Assembly: GCF_024637875.1 (NCBI RefSeq)
Contig: NZ_CP102451.1
Location: forward strand, 186,001-250,000
From: Vagococcus luciliae
GTDB lineage: Bacteria; Bacillota; Bacilli; Lactobacillales; Vagococcaceae
Direction: 5' to 3'
Length of the DNA: 64,000 nucleotides
Below, one piece after another: positions 35,331-44,189 of the stretch (position 1 is the first letter of the stretch; the number at the start of each line of letters is the position of its first letter). The translations under genes were made by a program, and so were the position numbers. Below the pieces are notes generated by a model that was not told where the DNA came from, did no database searches, and worked only from the letters and a program-made list of their open reading frames with translations.

Positions 35331-36762
35331 TTAATAATAATTTCTTAGCCACTTTTCCACTAGCTGTTCGTGGAAGGGCATCGATAACATAATATTTTTT
35401 AGGACATTTATATTTTGCTAAGGATTGTTGACATACTTGGTCTAAAAATGATGAGTCTATTTTATTTTCTGTCACAAGATAAGCAACAGGAACTTCCCCC
35501 CAATACTCGTCTTCCTCCCCGACAACAGCCACTTCTACTACTCCAGGTATTTTTTCGATACAATGTTCAATCTCAGCTGGATAAATGTTCTCACCACCTG
35601 AAATAATTAACTCACTCAGTCGACTCACAACATACAAATACCCATCACTATCTAAGTAGCCTAAATCACCTGTTTTAAAATAGCCATCTTTTGTCCAATT
35701 AGATTTAACTGGTTGATTCAAATACCTTGTGCTGATATTTTCACCAGATAATAAAATCTCACCCACTTCTAATGGCTGACAATCTTTTTCACCTTGTCTA
35801 ATCATGAGCGCAATCCCCTCTAATGGAACACCTGATGAACCGATTTTATTTAAAGCATCCTGATAACTTAAAGCAATTACTTGTGAGCAAGTTTCTGTCA
35901 TGCCAAATGATTGAATAACAGGAATGCTTTTTGTAAAACACTCTTGTAACATCTCTTTTGAGACAGGTCCTCCACCCACTAATAGGCATTTGAATTGATC
36001 AGAATAGCCTTGTCTGGGGTAATTAGCTAGCAGTTGTTTTAACATGACATTCACAACAGAGGCAACAGTGACATTTCCCATTTGTAATTGATTGGTCAAT
36101 TGACGTGCATCAAATTTTTCGAAAAGATAAATACTACAACCTAATACCAGTTGACGAATCAGAATAGATAGCCCACTAATATGAAATAAAGGTACTGCAC
36201 ATGCCCAAACATCATCAGATGTAATCTGCATATTTTTTTGTGTGCTTAAACTACTTGCTTGATGATTACGAAAAGTTTGGATAACGCCTTTTGGTTTTCC
36301 TGTTGTCCCTGACGTGTACATAATAGACGCCGTATTATCCAAACAAAATTTAGTCGTTGGGATGCTCTGAATTTGATCTTGATTTTTTATCTCTGAAAAA
36401 GAAATGACTTGGCAATGACGCAATGATTTATCTAATAAACTATCTGATACAAATACTGTGTTAACCTCTGAATCACTCAATTGAAAAGATAATTCATCAG
36501 CTACTAAATGCGTATTTAAAAAAACTATTTCTTTATTCAATGTCCATAATGCTAAAATCAAAAAATATAGCTCACTTGAATTTTGACTCAAAATAGCCAC
36601 ACGTTTTTCTTTTTCTGGTAAAAACACCATCACTTTTTTTGCCCATTTATCCACTTCATTAGCTATTTCTTGAATTGTCCAAAATTGACTGTTAGTATAT
36701 AACCCTACTTTTTTAGGGTTCGTTTCTACTTGTTTTTTTAACCATGGTAACATATCAATCAC
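35323..36762 (-). CDS. menE: o-Succinylbenzoate-CoA ligase
   Basis: A 479-residue acyl-CoA synthetase. The AMP-binding P-loop is IMYTSGTTGKPKG, followed by FGMTETC, the KTGDLGYLDSDGYLYV block and the C-terminal lysine in PRTASGKVAKK. It activates o-succinylbenzoate as its CoA thioester. It lies 4 bp after menB, the first gene of the operon. Confidence 0.93.
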   Translation of the reverse strand: MIDMLPWLKKQVETNPKKVGLYTNSQFWTIQEIANEVDKWAKKVMVFLPEKEKRVAILSQNSSELYFLILALWTLNKEIVFLNTHLVADELSFQLSDSEVNTVFVSDSLLDKSLRHCQVISFSEIKNQDQIQSIPTTKFCLDNTASIMYTSGTTGKPKGVIQTFRNHQASSLSTQKNMQITSDDVWACAVPLFHISGLSILIRQLVLGCSIYLFEKFDARQLTNQLQMGNVTVASVVNVMLKQLLANYPRQGYSDQFKCLLVGGGPVSKEMLQECFTKSIPVIQSFGMTETCSQVIALSYQDALNKIGSSGVPLEGIALMIRQGEKDCQPLEVGEILLSGENISTRYLNQPVKSNWTKDGYFKTGDLGYLDSDGYLYVVSRLSELIISGGENIYPAEIEHCIEKIPGVVEVAVVGEEDEYWGEVPVAYLVTENKIDSSFLDQVCQQSLAKYKCPKKYYVIDALPRTASGKVAKKLLLNK

Positions 36763-36766
36763 TCAT

Positions 36767-37582
36767 TTAAGGGAATTTTGGAAATTGATCGAAGTCAGGG
36801 TCGCGTTTTTCTTTAAATGAATCGCGTCCTTCTTTTGCTTCATCCATTGTGTAATATAACAGTGTCGCATCTCCTGCCAATTGTTGAATACCAGCTAATC
36901 CATCTGTATCAGCATTCATCGCAGCTTTAATCATACGTAAAGCAATTGGACTTTTGGTTAATAGCTCTTCTGCCCACTCCATAGTCACGTCTTCTACTTT
37001 ATCTAATGGCGCAATTGTATTAATCCATCCCATATCTAATGCTTCTTCAGCTGTGTACTGTTTTGTCATAAACCACACTTCTTTTGCTTTTTTATGACCA
37101 ATCACACGTGCTAAATAACCAGAACCATAACCACCATCAAAACTACCAACATTTGGCCCAGTTTGACCAAACATAGCATTATCTGCTGCAATGGTTAAGT
37201 CACACACTAATTGTAAGACATTCCCTCCACCAATTGACCAACCTTTAACCATGGCAATAACCGGTTTTGGAATGACACGAATTAATCGTTGTAAATCTAA
37301 GACATTTAAACGAGGGATTTGGTCTTCTCCTACATAACCACCATGACCACGAACTTTTTGATCGCCACCAGAACAGAAAGCTAAATCTCCTTCACCAGTT
37401 AAAATAATCACTCTTATATCAGTCATGTCACGACTAATTGTAAACGCATCTATTAATTCAAACACAGTTTTAGGTGTAAATGCATTGTGTACATGTGGAC
37501 GGTTAATGCTAATTTTAGCTATTTTCCCATGTTGTGTAAATAAAATCTCATCATATTCTTTAATTGTTTTCCAATCATACAT
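36767..37582 (-). CDS. menB: 1,4-Dihydroxy-2-naphthoyl-CoA synthase
   Basis: A 271-residue crotonase-fold enzyme. Characteristic MenB segments are [26 protein letters not shown], and [25 protein letters not shown], followed by [13 protein letters not shown]. It closes the second naphthoquinone ring from OSB-CoA. It is the promoter-proximal men gene. A minus-strand -10 TATAAT lies at 37617-37622. Confidence 0.97.
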   Translation of the reverse strand: MYDWKTIKEYDEILFTQHGKIAKISINRPHVHNAFTPKTVFELIDAFTISRDMTDIRVIILTGEGDLAFCSGGDQKVRGHGGYVGEDQIPRLNVLDLQRLIRVIPKPVIAMVKGWSIGGGNVLQLVCDLTIAADNAMFGQTGPNVGSFDGGYGSGYLARVIGHKKAKEVWFMTKQYTAEEALDMGWINTIAPLDKVEDVTMEWAEELLTKSPIALRMIKAAMNADTDGLAGIQQLAGDATLLYYTMDEAKEGRDSFKEKRDPDFDQFPKFP

Positions 37583-37616
37583 TTTATAAAGTTCCCCCTT
37601 AATTTTCTACTCACCA

Positions 37617-37622
37617 ATTATA
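37617..37622 (-). promoter_or_regulatory. -10 element of the men operon
   Basis: TATAAT on the minus strand 35 bp before menB; no clear -35, so regulation by an activator or weak basal expression is possible. Confidence 0.45.
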
Positions 37623-37729
37623 CACAATCTTATCTGAAATAGTAGAATTGATGCTTATTACTAATAAACTTTTATAAAATACTTCGCAATGTTATAATCT
37701 AGCTACTAAAATCAAAGGACTGATAACAA

Positions 37730-38104
37730 ATGAATGCTTTAGATTATTTAGATATTAAAATCAAAGACGTTTCAAAAGAAAAGGTCACCTTAACTATGGT
37801 AATTGATGAAAAACACTTACAACCTTTTGGCTTAATGCACGGTGGGATGAATGCTATTTTGATTGAAACAGCAACAAGTATTGGAGCAAATGAGTCAATA
37901 GACACAACCAAGCAAGTTGCTGTGGGACTTGATATTCAAGTCAATCACCTTAAAAGTGCTGTCAAAGATGATACATTAACCATTGTAGCTATCCCTGATC
38001 ATATCGGAAAAACAACACAAGTTTGGCAAGCAGAAATTACCAATCAAACACAACAAAAAATCAGCGTGGGAAGATGCACGCTGATGGTAAAATCTATTAG
38101 CTAA
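37730..38104 (+). CDS. Hotdog-fold thioesterase, probable DHNA-CoA thioesterase
   Basis: A 124-residue PaaI/MenI-type hotdog protein with the motif FGLMHGGMNAILIETATSIGA (about 32-52), where the HGG and glutamate are the usual active site. It is divergent from menB with a 147-bp shared intergenic region and a -10 TATAAT at about 37693. Position and family suggest hydrolysis of DHNA-CoA before MenA acts. Another acyl-CoA substrate cannot be excluded. Confidence 0.82.
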   Translation: MNALDYLDIKIKDVSKEKVTLTMVIDEKHLQPFGLMHGGMNAILIETATSIGANESIDTTKQVAVGLDIQVNHLKSAVKDDTLTIVAIPDHIGKTTQVWQAEITNQTQQKISVGRCTLMVKSIS

Positions 38105-38805
38105 GAATCAAATAGCTGATTAAAAAAATGACTTTTTCGACTAAATACCATACCCCACTGTTCGATTATTTGAGAGTTATCTAAAGGTATCTTCTTAATA
38201 CCTTCTTTTGTTATTTCTAAAATATCCACTTTTGGAAACATCATGAGTATTAGAGAATGTGTGCAAATAATAAACTGTGAATCCTATTTCACTAAATCAT
38301 TCATCATTACCATTAGCTCTAGTTGTGATTGTAGTGATAATCCTGTCTCAGGTTCATCAAAAAGATAAATTCCATGACCAAAAAATCGTTCTTGTATAAG
38401 AGCTTTAATCGATTGACCTCGAGAAAAAGAATGCAATGGGCGATTAAACAAATCATTTGAAACATCCAGATTATCTAAGTCTGTCGTTAAATTATAGAAT
38501 GACTCTGCCCGATAAAAATAATAATCTTTAGGATAAGCTGCATAACGTACCAATCGACAATTCCTTGCCAAATCAGATTGCGTTTCTTGGGTAATAAACT
38601 GATTATTCTTTGACCTACCTTCTAAATTTAACCTTAATAATTCAGCAATCGTTTCAAGAAAAGTTGATTTTCCAACACCGTTTTCTCCGGTAATTAAGGT
38701 TACTTGATGAGTAAAAGATATATTATTTATATTTTTTATAAAGGGTAAGTTGTAAGGAAAATAACCTTCCTCTACTCCATCATAATGTAGTTGTTTAGTG
38801 TACAT
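38101..38805 (-). pseudogene. AAA-family ATPase with in-frame amber stop
   Basis: The first 173 codons (38284-38805) encode an ABC-like ATPase: Walker A TGENGVGKST, signature-like FSRGQSIKAL, Walker B YLFDEPETGLS. The frame then meets TAG at 38284-38286 and continues unbroken to another TAG at 38101-38103 through DSQFIICTHSLILMMFP, which contains the switch histidine. A single AAG-to-TAG or CAG-to-TAG change therefore cuts an otherwise complete ~234-residue protein. It is read as a recent pseudogene, or a truncated product lacking its switch. Its 3' end overlaps the convergent thioesterase by 4 bp. Confidence 0.82.
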
Positions 38806-38807
38806 TT

Positions 38808-38855
38808 CTACACCTCTCCCTATATAATGAACTACACCTCTCCCTATATAATGAA
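38808..38855. repeat. Two perfect 24-bp tandem copies
   Basis: The unit starting CTACACCTCTCCC and ending TATATAATGAA occurs at 38808-38831 and again at 38832-38855 without mismatch. Read on the minus strand, each copy holds a TATATAG-like -10 and the GGAGAGGTG ribosome site of the ATPase gene, so the duplication copies its translation signal. Confidence 0.95.
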
Positions 38856-38856
38856 C

Positions 38857-38891
38857 GATAGCCTGTCTTCCTTATGGGAAAACAGGCTATC
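38857..38891. terminator. Strong hairpin upstream of the ATPase pseudogene
   Basis: GATAGCCTGT / ACAGGCTATC stem with an inner TTCC/GGAA pairing; only weak T runs, so its role as terminator is uncertain. Confidence 0.5.
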
Positions 38892-39114
38892 TAACTAATC
38901 AATATTTAAGTTTTAAAGTTGTGAGTGACTATTTACTACATTTAGGTTTACTTCTCATTTAAACGACACAATCCCAAACCTCTATTGCGTCCTTGTAGCC
39001 CTATAGCTACGCCAGTTTGAATAAATTTCATTAAAATATTCCAAATTTCGCTTAATAAATATTTTTCATATTACATACATTATAACATACTTTTATAATA
39101 AAATACGATTCTCT
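38892..39114. other. Non-coding stretch, possibly decayed sequence
   Basis: No intact frame. The minus strand gives a short stretch with a GVAIGLQGRNRGLG-like translation that ends in stops. It could be the end of an old gene or mobile element, but I cannot identify it. Confidence 0.4.
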
Positions 39115-40287
39115 TTACGGATATACTTGACTGAAGTCATGCATTCCTACTCGTTGGTAAATACGTCCATCTGTATACACTCTAAATTGTTTTCCTCCTC
39201 CAGTAGTACTTCCATCGTCATCATTTGTTTGAATCACTACTGAATAATAGTTACCATTTCCATCTTTATGCTGCTCTTTATTATTTTCATTGACACTAAT
39301 TACCTCGATATTGGATGCATTTTTATCTTGAGTAGCGTAACTCCAAGATTCTCTATTATTTAAAAGATACTTTTTAGCATCATCAAAACTAGCTATATCA
39401 AAAGATTTCTCTGCATTATTGGAAATTTGTTCTCCTCCAACAATCTGACTAAATCCTGCTTTAATATCTGAATTTTGTGTTTCACTAAAGTGAAGGTAAT
39501 TTTCATTATTTCCTTGATTTTGTTGTGTCACATAAACTTTTGGTTGCCCATTTTCAATAATAAAGAAATACACATGTTTCTGAAGGTAAGGTTGTGTGTC
39601 AGCATCTGAATATACAGCTACTAATTGGTACGCTGAACTACCTTCTCCAGTTTCTGACCATTCCACTTTTACGGGTTGATTATTAATTGCCATTGTCCAT
39701 TCTCCACTAAAGATATCTCCTGGGACATTAACGCCATATAAATCCACACTACTTGTTTTGCTATATTCTTTGTAATCTTGTCCCATTTTATTACTGAATT
39801 GTGCCATAAATCCTCTTAGACTATCTCTTTTACTATCATTCCATACAGTATTTGATGCTTCTTCTTTTTTATCAGAACTCTCTGTTGTTTTTTCCTCTTT
39901 TTTACTGTCATCTTTTTCGGCTTCTTTTTTCATCTTAGATATTTCTGTTTTTTCTTTTTTAGCATACTCTACTAATTTATCAGATCCATGTTCAATTTTT
40001 ATAACAGCATCTAAACTAGCCTTGGCTTCGTCGTATTCTTTCTTTTCTTTTTTATCCAGCGCATTAATGTAAAGTTTTAATTGACTTTGATAGTTTTTTG
40101 CTTCTTCATCTTTCGGTTTGCTTTCCAAAGCCATTTCTACAAATCCTTCAGCTTGTTCAAATTTCTTCTCCACAATTGCTTCTCTTGTTTTTTGCATTGA
40201 TTGATCAAAGTTACCACTTTTCCCACAAGCTGTAACACTCACCAATACGCCCCATAGTAATAATATTTTTTTCCATTTTTTATTCAT
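39115..40287 (-). CDS. DUF4767-domain lipoprotein
   Basis: A 390-residue lipoprotein with lipobox VTAC (C21). Residues ~25-120 form TPR-like helices (FEQAEGFVEMALESKP). A Lys/Glu-rich linker (about 118-145) follows, then a DUF4767 domain starting at NTVWNDSKRDSLRGFMAQF (about 146). The C-terminal ~90 residues look like a second small domain ending FRVYTDGRIYQR. DUF4767 proteins are common surface lipoproteins of enterococci and lactobacilli without known function. Confidence 0.82.
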   Translation of the reverse strand: MNKKWKKILLLWGVLVSVTACGKSGNFDQSMQKTREAIVEKKFEQAEGFVEMALESKPKDEEAKNYQSQLKLYINALDKKEKKEYDEAKASLDAVIKIEHGSDKLVEYAKKEKTEISKMKKEAEKDDSKKEEKTTESSDKKEEASNTVWNDSKRDSLRGFMAQFSNKMGQDYKEYSKTSSVDLYGVNVPGDIFSGEWTMAINNQPVKVEWSETGEGSSAYQLVAVYSDADTQPYLQKHVYFFIIENGQPKVYVTQQNQGNNENYLHFSETQNSDIKAGFSQIVGGEQISNNAEKSFDIASFDDAKKYLLNNRESWSYATQDKNASNIEVISVNENNKEQHKDGNGNYYSVVIQTNDDDGSTTGGGKQFRVYTDGRIYQRVGMHDFSQVYP

Positions 40288-40377
40288 GATATTTCTCCTA
40301 TGATAAATTAATCAACAACTATATAAATATTATACATTAAAAAATAGAAGTCTGTCTCACATTTTTTAATAACTTTC

Positions 40378-41568
40378 TTAATTATATTTTTGTAAAGGGT
40401 AAATGCTTTTTCCTTTTGCACACACAAATGATGTCACGCAGACAATAACAAAGAAAGGTAAGTAACTAAAACCAAATACTTCTCCTCCAATAAAAATAGG
40501 GGCAAAAAGGGTATTCGTTGCACTACCAAAAACACTCGCATATCCCAATGCTGCGGTCAGTTCTATTGGTAACCCAAGTAATTGACCCAAGACAACACCT
40601 AATGTCGCCCCAATAGAAAATAATGGTGTGACTTCCCCGCCTAGAAATCCGACTGATAAGGTTAAAACAGTCAATAACAGCTTTAACAACCAATCATAAT
40701 AATGAACTGTTTGACTAGTAAATGACATCTCGATAAGATTTGTTCCTAAGCCAGAGTATCTACCTTGTCCCAATAGCATCAATAATACACTTAAAATTAC
40801 CCCACCTATTCCTATTTTAATAACAGGATTTTTAATTAATTTGCTCAAGTACCCTTTAGTATGCTCTAAAAGTCCGACAAATAATAGACCAGTTAACCCA
40901 AATAATACTCCTAATAAAATTAAAATAATAAATAACGATAAATCAATGTCTAATTTTGTCGTTAATAGAACCTGAAATTTTTCCAAGCCTAATTGTTTTG
41001 ATGTCTGACTAGCTACAAAAGCCCCAATCAACGTAGGAAATAGTACATCATGACGTAATGTTCCTACTACTAAAACTTCCAGCGCAAAAAAAGTTGCCGC
41101 AATAGGGGTTCTAAATAATCCAGCAAAACCTGCTGCAATCCCTATAATAATAAAATGACTTTTTAACTCCTCTTGTTTTATAAGTCGCCCAAACCAACTC
41201 GACACTGTTGCCCCAAGTTGAACAGCGACACCTTCTCTACCCGCACTTCCACCAAATAGATGCGTCATCCATGTTCCAATCATAACAAAAGGAATCAATC
41301 TCAATGTAATCTCCTGTCTTGTTTCATGCCCTGCTTCAAAAACAAGAGACATACCTTTATAACTTTCTTTACCATACTTCATAAACAAATGCATAAAAAT
41401 CATACCAGAAAAGGCTAAAAATGGTATAAGCTGATAAAAATATTCCACCCTAATAGTGGATAACCAAATCAATATTTTGCCAAAAAAAGTGTCTAATCCA
41501 CCAACTATTAACCCAATAATAACACTACTAATCATTAAAATGATTTGCTTTTTAATTAACTCTTTCAT
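40378..41568 (-). CDS. CLC-type fluoride/proton antiporter
   Basis: A 396-residue CLC protein with about ten hydrophobic helices. Key segments are GGSAGREGVAVQLG (about 107-120), FRTPIAATFFALEVL, FLGGEVTPLFSIGA and GSATNTLFAPIFIGGEVFG. The GREGV box lacks the proline of chloride CLCs (GREGP), as in CLC-F proteins. A fluoride riboswitch with terminator lies in the 5' leader, which makes fluoride export the best call. It detoxifies fluoride at the membrane. Confidence 0.88.
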   Translation of the reverse strand: MKELIKKQIILMISSVIIGLIVGGLDTFFGKILIWLSTIRVEYFYQLIPFLAFSGMIFMHLFMKYGKESYKGMSLVFEAGHETRQEITLRLIPFVMIGTWMTHLFGGSAGREGVAVQLGATVSSWFGRLIKQEELKSHFIIIGIAAGFAGLFRTPIAATFFALEVLVVGTLRHDVLFPTLIGAFVASQTSKQLGLEKFQVLLTTKLDIDLSLFIILILLGVLFGLTGLLFVGLLEHTKGYLSKLIKNPVIKIGIGGVILSVLLMLLGQGRYSGLGTNLIEMSFTSQTVHYYDWLLKLLLTVLTLSVGFLGGEVTPLFSIGATLGVVLGQLLGLPIELTAALGYASVFGSATNTLFAPIFIGGEVFGFSYLPFFVIVCVTSFVCAKGKSIYPLQKYN

Positions 41569-41578
41569 TTTTTCCTCC

Positions 41579-41625
41579 TAAAAAAATGACTCCTACACAC
41601 CTAAATAAGATATGTAGAAGTCATT
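41579..41625 (-). terminator. Riboswitch-controlled terminator before the CLC gene
   Basis: On the minus strand AATGACTTCTACA pairs with TGTGTAGGAGTCATT and a T7 run follows. The 5' arm is the 3' end of the fluoride aptamer, so ligand-bound aptamer prevents termination. Confidence 0.85.
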
Positions 41626-41682
41626 AGCATTTTTTGCGGTTTCAGTATCTATAACGAACTGTGGGAGACATTCATTCCCTCA
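41612..41682 (-). promoter_or_regulatory. Fluoride riboswitch (crcB motif)
   Basis: The minus strand reads GGGAATG...CTCCC, then an inserted CAGT/ACTG hairpin, then AAACCGC, then GCTAATGACTTCTAC. This follows the fluoride aptamer order GGnGAUG..CnCC, AAACnGC, GGCUGAUGnCnnCUAC. G is changed to A in both the GAUG and UGAUG boxes. Overlap with a terminator and the CLC-F gene directly downstream support the call. Confidence 0.75.
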
Positions 41683-41883
41683 TATTAAGTTAATTAAATT
41701 ATCTTACATGACGAGATAATTGTCAATTATTGGTTTTTCTCTGATACAAACACATTAGAAGAAGCGATAAAATATAAGACTTACCATGACTTCATTAATT
41801 TTTTGATAGAACAATAAAGGGTATTCAAATTTTTGGTAATTTTTCTTCTTTAGTTGTATTATATAGTCAGGAGGGTGATATAT

Positions 41884-42345
41884 ATGAAATTAGAAGAAAC
41901 TAAACGTACATTGAATCAATTAGTAGCAGATTTAAGTCAGTTTTCAGTGGTTATTCATCAGACACATTGGTATATGAGAGGACCTGAATTTTTATCACTA
42001 CACCCATTAATGGATGAGTATATGGATGAAATCAATGATCAACTGGACGTCATTTCTGAACGTTTGATTACTTTAGGTGGCGAACCTTACTCTACCTTAC
42101 AAGAATTTATTGACAACACTGGTATTAAAGATGAAAAAGGAAGCTATTCTAAACCAATTCCTGAACGCCTAAAAAACTTAGTCGCTGGTTATAAATATCT
42201 AATCGGTGTTTATGAAAAAGGAATTGAAGTGAGCGAAAAAGAGGGCGACCTAGGAACTCAAGACATCTTTATTTCATTTAAGACAGATCTTGAGAAAAAA
42301 GTATGGATGTTACAAGCAACTCTTAATGAAGCTCCTGGAATTTAA
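41884..42345 (+). CDS. dps: Dps-family ferritin-like protein
   Basis: The start is ATG at 41884 after AGGAGGGTG; an upstream in-frame ATG (41854) precedes this site. The 153-residue four-helix protein has the inter-subunit ferroxidase residues in QTHWYMRGPEFLSLHPLMDEYMDEINDQ (H28, H40, D44 and following acids). Dps oxidises ferrous iron with peroxide and protects DNA. Next to pyruvate-oxidase peroxide production elsewhere in the window this fits a catalase-poor lactic acid bacterium. Confidence 0.93.
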   Translation: MKLEETKRTLNQLVADLSQFSVVIHQTHWYMRGPEFLSLHPLMDEYMDEINDQLDVISERLITLGGEPYSTLQEFIDNTGIKDEKGSYSKPIPERLKNLVAGYKYLIGVYEKGIEVSEKEGDLGTQDIFISFKTDLEKKVWMLQATLNEAPGI

Positions 42346-42358
42346 ACAACTAATTATA

Positions 42359-42392
42359 ATAAAACAGAACAGATTTTTGTTCTGTTTTTTTC
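42359..42392 (+). terminator. Terminator after dps
   Basis: AAAACAGAAC / GTTCTGTTTT stem with a T run. Confidence 0.88.
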
Positions 42393-42485
42393 TTTTATTA
42401 GACTAGTTATTCTCCCTGATGTATTATCATAAAAAAGGATAACTAAATGGAGAATCATGACAAAAAAAGGAAAGAAGGATACATC

Positions 42486-43196
42486 ATGTCTCATAATATT
42501 CTTTTTCAACAAGGAAACATGCAACTTTTAAGTGAGGGTCTTTTAGATGGAACAATTACCTTAAAAGAATTACTCTCTCATGGTAATACAGGAATTGGCA
42601 CTGGTGAAGGTATTGATGGTGAACTAATTATAATCGATGGTGTTGGGTATAAAATTAATCATCACGGGGAGACCGAAATTCTTAATGACTCTTTTAACAT
42701 TACTTTTGCAGATACACACTTTGATCACTATCAATTACTAACTGAAGTAGACGATGTTAATTTGACAACTTGTCTAAATGATATTAAACAACTTATTTCA
42801 GGAAACAACCTATTCTTTTCAGTTAAACTTCATGGTAACTTTAAACAGATTACAACTCGTTCAGCAAAAAAATCAGTTAAACCCTATCCTAGCTTAGAAA
42901 AAGTAGGAGAAAATCAAGTTGAATTTACAGCTAAAAATGTGACAGGCACACTTATCAGTTATTATTCTCCAATGCTATATCAGGGTGTTACTGTTGCTGG
43001 CTTTCATAGTCATTTCTTAGCTGATGACTTATCTATCGGTGGACATGTCTTAACAGCAGAAATTGATCATGTTACAGCTTATACTCAAATCTTCCGTTCA
43101 TTTTTACAAAGTAATCCCATTGATGATTTTGACTTTATTCATGCTGATTTAAGTGATATCAATAAATTAGATACTGTGATTAAAAATGTTGAATAA
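42486..43196 (+). CDS. budA: Alpha-acetolactate decarboxylase
   Basis: A 236-residue AldC, the usual length if translation starts at ATG 42486 after GAAGGA; an in-frame ATG at 42447 also has an AAGGA and remains possible. Family marks are LFQQGNMQLLSEGLLDGTITLKELL, GIGTGEGIDGELI, and the zinc-binding histidines in VAGFHSHFLADDLSIGGHV. It converts acetolactate to acetoin. It stands alone here; acetolactate synthase is not in the window. Confidence 0.92.
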   Translation: MSHNILFQQGNMQLLSEGLLDGTITLKELLSHGNTGIGTGEGIDGELIIIDGVGYKINHHGETEILNDSFNITFADTHFDHYQLLTEVDDVNLTTCLNDIKQLISGNNLFFSVKLHGNFKQITTRSAKKSVKPYPSLEKVGENQVEFTAKNVTGTLISYYSPMLYQGVTVAGFHSHFLADDLSIGGHVLTAEIDHVTAYTQIFRSFLQSNPIDDFDFIHADLSDINKLDTVIKNVE

Positions 43197-43205
43197 TGAA
43201 CAGCT

Positions 43206-43233
43206 CCTCTCTAATTTATTGAGAGGGGTTTTT
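43206..43233 (+). terminator. Terminator after budA
   Basis: CCTCTC / GAGAGG hairpin followed by GGTTTTT. Confidence 0.8.
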
Positions 43234-43373
43234 AATTCCAAAATACTGGATATATTTTTTGTTTTTTTTACTCTGCTACTTCTTCCTTGTCTCATAAAAT
43301 AACTTTCCTAATTTTTTATCAATATTTTTAATATTATATTACATACTCTCCTCTAATTTAAATATAATATAAT

Positions 43374-44117
43374 TTATTCATACAAATTTTGTTTTTGATA
43401 AAAAAAGTTCATTATCTTTTTTTCTGTTAATTCTACAGGAATTTGTTTAAAAAAAGACGCCTTTAACATGAAACGACCTTCTCCTGTTTCATCACAAGTT
43501 ATTAATGTTAATTCTGCCTTATTGTCATTATCTTCAATGACATGGACATCTGTTGCTTGGATATACGCCATATTTGTCACTCTATACTCATAAACATTTT
43601 CCAAATCTGTTAAATAAATGGGCATATCTATTTTAGCGTGAATAATGGGCCCAAATAATACTTCTTGATTTAACATATGATGACTGGTCAAAGAATAGTT
43701 CCCTTTTCCCATCTCTTGGTCTTTTTTCATTGTTCCAGCACCCATTAAAATGGCATAATCTGAAACACCACGTAAAATAGGTAAATTTATATTTAAATCA
43801 GGTATTGTTATTCCTCCTAGTACAGGAACTTTTTCATCTTTAAAAGTTGATTTTAGTGCAGATTTAATATCTGCTTTACTTGATTTTTCAAAATCAAACT
43901 CGGAGTCTTCTGATTCATTGTGATGTTTTTTTATATCAGCTTTAGTAGTCTGGCTAATATTTGGAGCATGATGCGATTTTAATACAAATGATGTCAAAGA
44001 TTCATTAAATAATAAAACCAAAGATACTAAAATAACCATAAAAGATAACCATAATATCAATTTTCTTTTTCTGTTTAGTTTTTGTTTATTTTTTCTTAAT
44101 TCTTGTCTTTTTTTCAT
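43374..44117 (-). CDS. srtA: Class A sortase
   Basis: A 247-residue transpeptidase with a basic cytoplasmic N-terminus, one membrane anchor (about 20-37) and a linker. The catalytic domain has histidine in SLTSHHM (H146), cysteine in LTLITCDE (C208) and arginine in GEGRF (R215). It links LPxTG-type proteins to peptidoglycan. A probable substrate gene lies divergently 72 bp away. A housekeeping SrtA may exist elsewhere, so this could be a dedicated copy. Confidence 0.92.
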   Translation of the reverse strand: MKKRQELRKNKQKLNRKRKLILWLSFMVILVSLVLLFNESLTSFVLKSHHAPNISQTTKADIKKHHNESEDSEFDFEKSSKADIKSALKSTFKDEKVPVLGGITIPDLNINLPILRGVSDYAILMGAGTMKKDQEMGKGNYSLTSHHMLNQEVLFGPIIHAKIDMPIYLTDLENVYEYRVTNMAYIQATDVHVIEDNDNKAELTLITCDETGEGRFMLKASFFKQIPVELTEKKIMNFFYQKQNLYE

Positions 44118-44189
44118 TTTATTTTACTTTTTTCCTTTTTTTGTGTTATTATATTAATGTATTATATCATAATATTGGGGGTATTATAA

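Noticed and set aside
38892-39114. IS element end
   Set aside because: No terminal inverted repeat, target duplication or transposase frame could be recognised.
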